DNA of 11,341 nucleotides from OFTM34 sp047639415. Lineage in GTDB: Bacteria > Planctomycetota > UBA1135 > GCA-002686595. Below, in pieces: positions 7,066 to 11,341 of the stretch. Location: contig JBLINP010000134.1 in the NCBI GenBank assembly GCA_047639415.1, positions 1-11,341 of the forward strand, given 5' to 3'. The position numbers and the translations under genes are program-made. The notes below the pieces were generated by a model. The model searched no databases. It worked only from the letters and a program-made list of their open reading frames with translations, and was not told where the DNA came from. Each line of letters begins with the position of its first letter. Positions within the stretch are counted from its first letter, which is position 1.

Positions 7066-8396
7066 TGTGTGTCTCCGAATATCCGAACTGATTGAGCGCT
7101 CTTAATTTTGTGTTCAGGATCCCATTTGTTCCGAACTTCGAGCCATTTGTCGATGCGTGAATCCATAGCTCGAAAATCCTCCGGCGTCGTAAAGGCGTCC
7201 TTCGCTAAATACACGCGGCCGCCCATTTCTATCACGAGTCGATTGAGATCATCGACCAAACGTTGAATGCCATCGTTCACTGACAAATCAAGTGCGATCG
7301 AAATTCCGCGCATCGGAAAGGACAGCATGCCCTTGTTCTGCGGACCGCAGTCCTTGATCACGCACAGAAAGGACGAAGCTCCGCCGAGTTCGGTCAGATA
7401 CTCGAGGAAACGACGCGCGGCTCCGCGTCCCGCCGATTCCGGCAATACGCATTGATATTGAGTGAATCCGCGCGGCCCGTACATCTTGTTCCAGTGCAGA
7501 ATTTTATCGAGGGGATAAAAGAACTGATCCGGGTGTTGGATGCTGGCCTTCTTCTCCGGTATGTGCGTGCGGTACAAAATTTCGTTGAAGACGCTGACCG
7601 TGAACTTGTTCAGAAACCAACCGGGGAACTGAAAGGGAATCGAAACTCGGCGTTTCGGTTGGGGCGAGTGCTTGGGCGCCTTTGAAGCTTCAGCCCAACG
7701 ACCGCGATAGAGGATTCCGCGTCCCAAGTTCTTGCCGGTCGAGCGACAGTCGATCCAGCCCATCGTCATGGGCCATTCAGCGGCTGCGTCTTTTAGCTGA
7801 TCAATGAAGCTCTCGATGTTCGGCACACGAAAGCTTTCGCCCTCGATCCACGGTGACGAAACGCGCACCAGTTTGAACTCGACTTCGAGAATATGGCCGG
7901 TCAATCCCATGCCTCCGACCGTCGCCCAAAAGAGTTCGGACTCTTCGTCCGGACTGCACTCGAGGATTCGTCCGTCCGCCACGCGCATCAGTAATTTTGT
8001 CACGTGCTCGCCGAAACAGCCCGCGACGTGATGATTCTTGCCGTGCACGTCCGCAGCCACGGCACCGCCGATCGTGACGAACTGCGTGCCCGGCGTAACC
8101 GGCGTGAACCAGTTGTGTGGGAGCATCAATCGCTTGAGTTCGAACAGCGAGAGTCCGGCTTCCGCTCGCAGGATTCCGGTCTCTTCGTCGAAGGCCAAAA
8201 TTCGATCGGCCAGAACCGTCGTGGCGACGTGAGACTCTGCGTTGGGCGGGCAGGCGGAATCCCCATATGCTCGCCCCAAACCGCGCGATAGAACGGCACC
8301 TTCGCTCAAACGAACGAGGTTTTCCGAAAACTCTTCGCGGCCGGGCATCGCAATGCGGCCCCAGCCGGCAAGTGTTGAGGTTGAATCGTTGGGCAT
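7062..8396 (-). CDS. dprE1: FAD-dependent oxidase, DprE1-like (polyprenylphosphoryl-ribose 2'-oxidase)
   Basis: A 444-residue FAD-binding oxidoreductase of the vanillyl-alcohol-oxidase type, close in length to mycobacterial DprE1. The N-terminal GWGR is at 11-14, and the FAD-domain motif SRGLGRAYGD is at 37-46. PGTQFVTIGGAVAADVHGKN begins at 102, with H118, G119, K120 and N121 matching the active-site HGKNHH block of DprE1. Other shared blocks are FWATVGGMGLTG, YPLDKILHWNKMYGPRGFTQ and YLAKDA with catalytic-site K399. DprE1 oxidises the ribose 2'-OH of decaprenylphosphoryl-ribose, and DprE2 completes the epimerisation. The cysteine attacked by benzothiazinones (C387 in M. tuberculosis) is Ala368 here, and the 31-residue spacing to the lysine is the same. 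The ATG at 8396 puts GWGR where it lies in DprE1; no Shine-Dalgarno is visible. This is the first gene of the operon, preceded by a palindromic repeat array. The actual sugar substrate is inferred. Confidence 0.88.
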   Translation of the reverse strand: MPNDSTSTLAGWGRIAMPGREEFSENLVRLSEGAVLSRGLGRAYGDSACPPNAESHVATTVLADRILAFDEETGILRAEAGLSLFELKRLMLPHNWFTPVTPGTQFVTIGGAVAADVHGKNHHVAGCFGEHVTKLLMRVADGRILECSPDEESELFWATVGGMGLTGHILEVEFKLVRVSSPWIEGESFRVPNIESFIDQLKDAAAEWPMTMGWIDCRSTGKNLGRGILYRGRWAEASKAPKHSPQPKRRVSIPFQFPGWFLNKFTVSVFNEILYRTHIPEKKASIQHPDQFFYPLDKILHWNKMYGPRGFTQYQCVLPESAGRGAARRFLEYLTELGGASSFLCVIKDCGPQNKGMLSFPMRGISIALDLSVNDGIQRLVDDLNRLVIEMGGRVYLAKDAFTTPEDFRAMDSRIDKWLEVRNKWDPEHKIKSAQSVRIFGDTQ

Positions 8397-8665
8397 GATC
8401 AGATGGCCAGGGGTCGCTATCGGCGTGAAAGTTTTGCTACTCGCACTTAGTGCGAAGTTACGCCGCTGGCACTTCGTGCGAAGTCACGCGACTCGCGCTC
8501 CGTGCGAAGTCACGCTGCTCGCACTCCGTGCGAAGTCACGCTGCTCGCACTCCATGCGAAGTTACGTTACTCGCACTCCGTGCGAAAGTGTATCTCCGCG
8601 CAGGCTTCAATGCCCTCCGAGAGCGGTGCAATTCCGCGATCACAATGGCTTTCATTCTCGAGCGG
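8397..8665 (-). promoter_or_regulatory. Intergenic region expected to hold the promoter/leader of the dprE1-like operon
   Basis: These 269 bp separate the aminopeptidase stop from the DprE1-like start, both on the minus strand, whereas the three operon genes are separated by 5 nt or less. A separate promoter is therefore likely here, probably near or upstream of the palindromic array that fills more than half the region. I could not identify convincing -35/-10 boxes, nor a clear terminator for the aminopeptidase gene. Confidence 0.4.
8441..8586. repeat. Tandem array of a 26-bp palindromic repeat (5 full units plus 16 bp)
   Basis: The core TGCGAA recurs at 8451, 8477, 8503, 8529, 8555 and 8581, exactly every 26 bp. 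The consensus on the plus strand is TCGCACTCCGTGCGAAGT followed by CACGCTGC. Full units are 8441-8466, 8467-8492, 8493-8518, 8519-8544 and 8545-8570, and a partial unit runs 8571-8586; a degenerate remnant may precede 8441. Each unit centres on a dyad, TCGCAC-N3-GTGCGA. It is perfect in units 1, 4 and 6, has one G:T pair in unit 3 and one mismatch in unit 5, and is reduced to GCAC/GTGC in unit 2. As 26 is not a multiple of 3, the array is not a coding repeat. It lies 44 bp upstream of the DprE1-like gene and 79 bp after the aminopeptidase gene, so it may act as an operator cluster, a leader-RNA hairpin array or a repeat element. Confidence 0.9.
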
Positions 8666-10393
8666 CTACAGGACCACGATTTCGTGCTTTCCGAGCACCC
8701 GATTGAAGTTCATCACGCGCACATCGCTCGGCTCGGATTCACAGCTAATCGAAGCTGCAAATTCGCCCGGCCTGACCATGACTCTGGTACGACGCGGCTG
8801 ACCCAACTCACTCCACTCCAGATCCATCGGCACTTCAAAGGAAGTTTGGCCGCTACCGGTATTCTCGAGCGAGACCTCGATAGATGTCGGCGTTCCTTGG
8901 ACCGTGCCCGTAACCATCGGATAGCCCTCACCGTAAACCCAGCTTGCGAAGACCGCTTCCCAACTCCTGCCGGATATTTCTTCAAGCACGTCGCGGAAGT
9001 CATCGGAGCTGGCATTGCCGTAACGGAAGCGCAGGTTGAACTCGCGCAATGCCTTCCACCAAGCGTCATCGTCGTTCATGTACACGCGCATCGTGTTGAG
9101 TACCGAGGCACCTTTGGAATAGATCAACCCTGCGTAGGCTTCTCCCGAAGTCACGTCTTCGCCGCGATACAGCCGCGAGTCCACGCCCGACCGCATCGCT
9201 GAGTTTTGCTGCCCGACAAAATACTCGTCCGCTCGCTCGCGACCTGCCGTACGCTCGACATAAACGCCCTCGGCATACGTCCCGAATCCCTCGTGAATCC
9301 AAAAGTGTCCCCATTCCGTCGCGGACACTGCGTTGCCCCACCATTCGTGCGCCACTTCGTGAATCAGGATGTAATCGAAAAATTTGTTCCGACGAGCGTA
9401 CCGATCCGTTTCACCGGTTGCTTCGCACCAAGCCGGATAAGAAGAGCCGTAAGCAATCGCTGTCGAGTGCTCCATGCCCCAGAAGTTCGTCTCCACCAAA
9501 CCAAACTTTGATTTCTCAAACGGGAAGGGCCCGAACGCATCGCCATAAATTTTTAGTAGCTCGGGAACCTGTTGAAATTGAATGGCCGCCTTCTCAGCGT
9601 TTTCCGGCAACACGTAATAGCTGAAGGGCAGCGGGTCGTCGTGCCCGTCTAGCTCAAGTTCAGTTTCAACCACAACGTAAGGTGCGGCGTTGAGCGTGAC
9701 TGCGTAGGTTTCGAGCGGATAGTCGTGCTGCCAATGAAAAGTGCGCGTCGCTCCTAAATCGTCGATGCCTTCCAAGCGGCCGTTCGAAACTGCGTACAAC
9801 GGTTTGGGCAACGTGATGTCAATCGAGATGCTCTCCGGCTTATCTTCGGGATGATAAAACGACGCTTTGCATGGCCACCAAGAATGAGCGCCGGGTCCCT
9901 GACAGGAAGTGTTGATCCACGGGCTACCATCGGCGGTCTCCGCCCAATGAAAACCGGAGAAGTTGTCCTTGGCCGTGGGATGCCCCGAATAAGCAACTTC
10001 GATCGCGATCTCCTCACCCTGCGGCACCCGCCCCGGCAATTGACACAGGACCGAATCGTTCGTGTGCGCAAACTCGATGTCCGCTCCATTGAACTTGACC
10101 GAACTAACGGTCAGTTCGTTGCGCAAATCGATTTGGAAGACATCGATAAACTCTGCGGTAACTCTCGCGTGTGTAGTGCCCGTTCCCGAAAGTTGCTTTT
10201 CATCCGGGTTGAGATGCAAGTCCAACTCGTACCTGAGAACGTCGTAGGCCTCTCGTAAATCGACAGACGAGTCGATCGCAATTTGAGTTGCCGATGCCTC
10301 CTCAACTGTGACCGTCGGAGATTGCTCCGTCGTTGTCGTGGCGCACGAGGAAAAAAGGAGGGCAGCAAAAAACAGGGAAACGTTCGGCAACAT
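8666..10393 (-). CDS. M1-family zinc aminopeptidase, secreted lipoprotein
   Basis: A 575-residue gluzincin metallopeptidase expected to remove N-terminal amino acids from peptides outside the cytoplasm. Residues 1-17 are a short lipoprotein-type signal (LLFSSC, lipid-modified C17), followed by a Thr/Ser/Glu-rich linker to about residue 45. The zinc site is complete: HEVAH at 345-349 and E368 in WIHEGFGTYAE. The proton-donor tyrosine is Y425 in GLIYSKGA. The exopeptidase GxMEN motif reads G306-M-E-H309, so the usual Asn is His. The N-terminal beta domain (about 50-250) precedes the catalytic domain. The C-terminus is short and beta-rich, without the long helical domain of PepN-type enzymes. 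The ATG at 10393 is the first residue of a good signal peptide; CCTCCCC rather than a Shine-Dalgarno sequence lies just upstream. It is divergent from the nickel SOD gene and probably transcribed separately from the dprE1-like operon. It may also be a leukotriene-hydrolase-like or other M1 subgroup member. Confidence 0.94.
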   Translation of the reverse strand: MLPNVSLFFAALLFSSCATTTTEQSPTVTVEEASATQIAIDSSVDLREAYDVLRYELDLHLNPDEKQLSGTGTTHARVTAEFIDVFQIDLRNELTVSSVKFNGADIEFAHTNDSVLCQLPGRVPQGEEIAIEVAYSGHPTAKDNFSGFHWAETADGSPWINTSCQGPGAHSWWPCKASFYHPEDKPESISIDITLPKPLYAVSNGRLEGIDDLGATRTFHWQHDYPLETYAVTLNAAPYVVVETELELDGHDDPLPFSYYVLPENAEKAAIQFQQVPELLKIYGDAFGPFPFEKSKFGLVETNFWGMEHSTAIAYGSSYPAWCEATGETDRYARRNKFFDYILIHEVAHEWWGNAVSATEWGHFWIHEGFGTYAEGVYVERTAGRERADEYFVGQQNSAMRSGVDSRLYRGEDVTSGEAYAGLIYSKGASVLNTMRVYMNDDDAWWKALREFNLRFRYGNASSDDFRDVLEEISGRSWEAVFASWVYGEGYPMVTGTVQGTPTSIEVSLENTGSGQTSFEVPMDLEWSELGQPRRTRVMVRPGEFAASISCESEPSDVRVMNFNRVLGKHEIVVL

Positions 10394-10689
10394 GGGGAGG
10401 CTCTGTAAAAGGGGCGTTCGGTACAGCGCAAATGTTAACCACTCTAGCCCGAATTATTCATGAACACGCGGACCAAACACCACGAACGACCGGCACTGCC
10501 GGTCTATTGGTTCCTGCTGGCACTTTGCCTCGCGGTTCATGAATAATCCGGGCTAGATCCGAAACTGACCACGGTGATCGGATCGATACAAAAGGATCGC
10601 AAAACGCTGCTTCCCGGCCCCTCGCTCGGTATGCTGCCAGCCGAATTTACAGGCACCCCCACATCCGTCTCACCCCTTCGGTATTCAAG
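10394..10689. promoter_or_regulatory. Divergent intergenic region between aminopeptidase and nickel SOD genes
   Basis: These 296 bp should contain two divergent promoters. More than a third is taken up by the MITE-like element at 10444-10556, leaving 50 bp on the aminopeptidase side and 133 bp on the SOD side. A GATCCG/CGGATC dyad at 10556-10584 sits just beyond the element. I found no convincing -35/-10 pairs, no nickel-regulator operator I can name, and no Shine-Dalgarno for either gene. Confidence 0.4.
10444..10556. mobile_element. MITE-like element with 21-bp terminal inverted repeats
   Basis: CTAGCCCGAATTATTCATGA with a further A (10444-10464) and its inverted copy TTCATGAATAATCCGGGCTA plus G (10536-10556) match at 20 of 21 positions. 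Pairing continues inward as ACACGCG against CGCGG with one extra base. The interior also pairs: GGACCAA (10470-10476) with TTGGTTCC (10507-10514), one base offset, around a perfect GACCGGCA-C-TGCCGGTC hairpin at 10488-10504. The whole 113 bp would fold into one long imperfect hairpin, and there is no coding capacity. The outer CTAG on each side could be a 4-bp target duplication, leaving a 105-bp element at 10448-10552. This is the form of a non-autonomous transposon; a chromosomal REP-like repeat is the alternative. The parent insertion sequence was not identified. Confidence 0.75.
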
Positions 10690-11205
10690 ATGAAGCGCAT
10701 CGCCCTATCCGCCGTCCTACTCGGCGCCATCTCTCTTGGTTTCGCTAACGCTACTCCTTCCGCCCCCGCTCCAGCGCCTTTTCACTGTCAGATTCCCTGC
10801 GGGATTTACGGTGACAGTATGCGCATTGCGATGCTCAATGAAGACATCGACACGATCGCAAAGGGCATGCTCAAAATCGGTGAGATGGAAAGCGCCGACT
10901 CCTTCGCACAAAACCAAATGGTGCGTTGGGTCATGAACAAAGAAACGCACGCCGGTGCCATTCAAGAGCAAATTGCTTCGTATTGGTTGGCGCAACGCAT
11001 CAAGGCACCGAAAGAGGCTGCAGGACGTGAGAAGTACATCACGCAGCTTGAGCTATTGCATGGCATGACCGTATCGGCGATGAAGTGCAAGCAAACCACG
11101 GACTCGGCCAACGTCGACAATTTGCGCGGGCTTGTGAAGAAGTTCAGCGCGACTTATTTCAATGATGAAGACCTTGAGCACATGAAAGAGCACGGTCACA
11201 AGTAG
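10690..11205 (+). CDS. sodN: Nickel superoxide dismutase precursor with signal peptide
   Basis: This 171-residue protein is a nickel-dependent superoxide dismutase, converting superoxide to oxygen and hydrogen peroxide. The diagnostic nickel hook HCQIPCGIY is at residues 32-40. After cleavage His32 becomes His1, with its amino group and side chain as ligands; Cys33 and Cys37 become Cys2 and Cys6, and Tyr40 becomes Tyr9. Position 3 is Gln rather than the Asp of Streptomyces enzymes. The remainder is the expected four-helix-bundle type sequence (EDIDTIAKGM, YWLAQRIKAP, QLELLHGMTVSAMK), and the mature protein of about 140 residues is longer than the 117 of Streptomyces SodN. Residues 1-21 form a Sec-type signal with an ANA cleavage site; TPSAPAPAPF (22-31) then separates it from His32, so a second cleavage seems necessary. 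The ATG at 10690 begins the signal peptide, and no Shine-Dalgarno is visible. No maturation protease is visible in the 136 bp remaining downstream. Confidence 0.95.
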   Translation: MKRIALSAVLLGAISLGFANATPSAPAPAPFHCQIPCGIYGDSMRIAMLNEDIDTIAKGMLKIGEMESADSFAQNQMVRWVMNKETHAGAIQEQIASYWLAQRIKAPKEAAGREKYITQLELLHGMTVSAMKCKQTTDSANVDNLRGLVKKFSATYFNDEDLEHMKEHGHK

Positions 11206-11258
11206 ACCGCGCTCCGCTCAACCGCTTGTTTCGCTTTTTGCGAGGGCAACTATCCGTC

Positions 11259-11293
11259 AACGGCTCCCACATCAATGGGGGCCGTTCTTATGT
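11259..11293 (+). terminator. Probable intrinsic terminator after the nickel SOD gene
   Basis: AACGGCTCCC (11259-11268) pairs with GGGGGCCGTT (11277-11286) across an 8-nt loop, a 10-bp GC-rich stem with one G:T pair. The following bases, CTTATGT, are modestly T-rich. It lies 53 nt after the stop codon. Its position and form suggest the SOD gene is transcribed alone, with no maturation gene in the same transcript. Bases 11294-11341 show nothing recognisable. Confidence 0.65.
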
Positions 11294-11341
11294 CCCCGTA
11301 CAGGTCGTCCATCGTGGTCAATGACTCCGTACCCGCATCGA

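Noticed and set aside
8441..8586. CRISPR array
   Set aside because: The units are directly adjacent 26-bp tandem repeats, with no unique spacers of repeat-like length and no cas genes.
8450..9202. Long plus-strand open frames across the 26-bp repeat array and into the aminopeptidase gene
   Set aside because: The repeat period is not a multiple of three, so the repeated peptide appears in shifting frames. The rest is antisense to a well-supported M1 peptidase. No protein family is recognisable.

Overview
The window looks like chromosomal DNA from a Planctomycetota-like bacterium. The best pointers are an ECF sigma factor of the planctomycete/acidobacterial type (signature GQTLQATALVHEAWIRV) next to a very large membrane Ser/Thr kinase with TPRs, and a secreted nickel superoxide dismutase. 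Other pointers are Cys-anchored or secreted hydrolases and mostly absent Shine-Dalgarno sequences. The phylum is inferred; no rRNA or other marker gene is present.

Layout. Bases 69-4389 (+) hold the sigma factor and, 28 bp later, a 1231-residue kinase, probably one signalling unit. Bases 4390-4855 are a 466-bp non-coding gap between convergent genes, unusually rich in inverted repeats (a perfect 15-bp stem and a nested two-stem structure). Bases 4856-8396 (-) are a tight three-gene operon, read from right to left: a DprE1-like FAD oxidase, a DprE2-like short-chain reductase (4-nt overlap), and a sulfatase-fold lipoprotein (5-nt gap). The first two match the enzymes that epimerise decaprenylphosphoryl-ribose to decaprenylphosphoryl-arabinose in mycobacteria, so the operon may make or modify a pentose-containing envelope glycan. 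Upstream of it, 8441-8586 is a tandem array of a 26-bp palindromic repeat. Bases 8666-10393 (-) encode an M1-family zinc aminopeptidase with a lipoprotein-type signal.

The divergent intergenic region 10394-10689 carries a 113-bp MITE-like element with 21-bp terminal inverted repeats. Bases 10690-11205 (+) encode nickel superoxide dismutase with the HCxxPCGxY nickel hook behind a Sec-type signal peptide and a Pro/Ala spacer, followed by a probable intrinsic terminator.

Most worth following up: the 26-bp palindromic array beside the DprE1/DprE2-like operon, the Thr-for-Cys change in the sulfatase-like active site, the two-step maturation implied for the nickel SOD, and the MITE-like element. 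All genes appear intact; I saw no tRNA, rRNA, CRISPR array or transposase.
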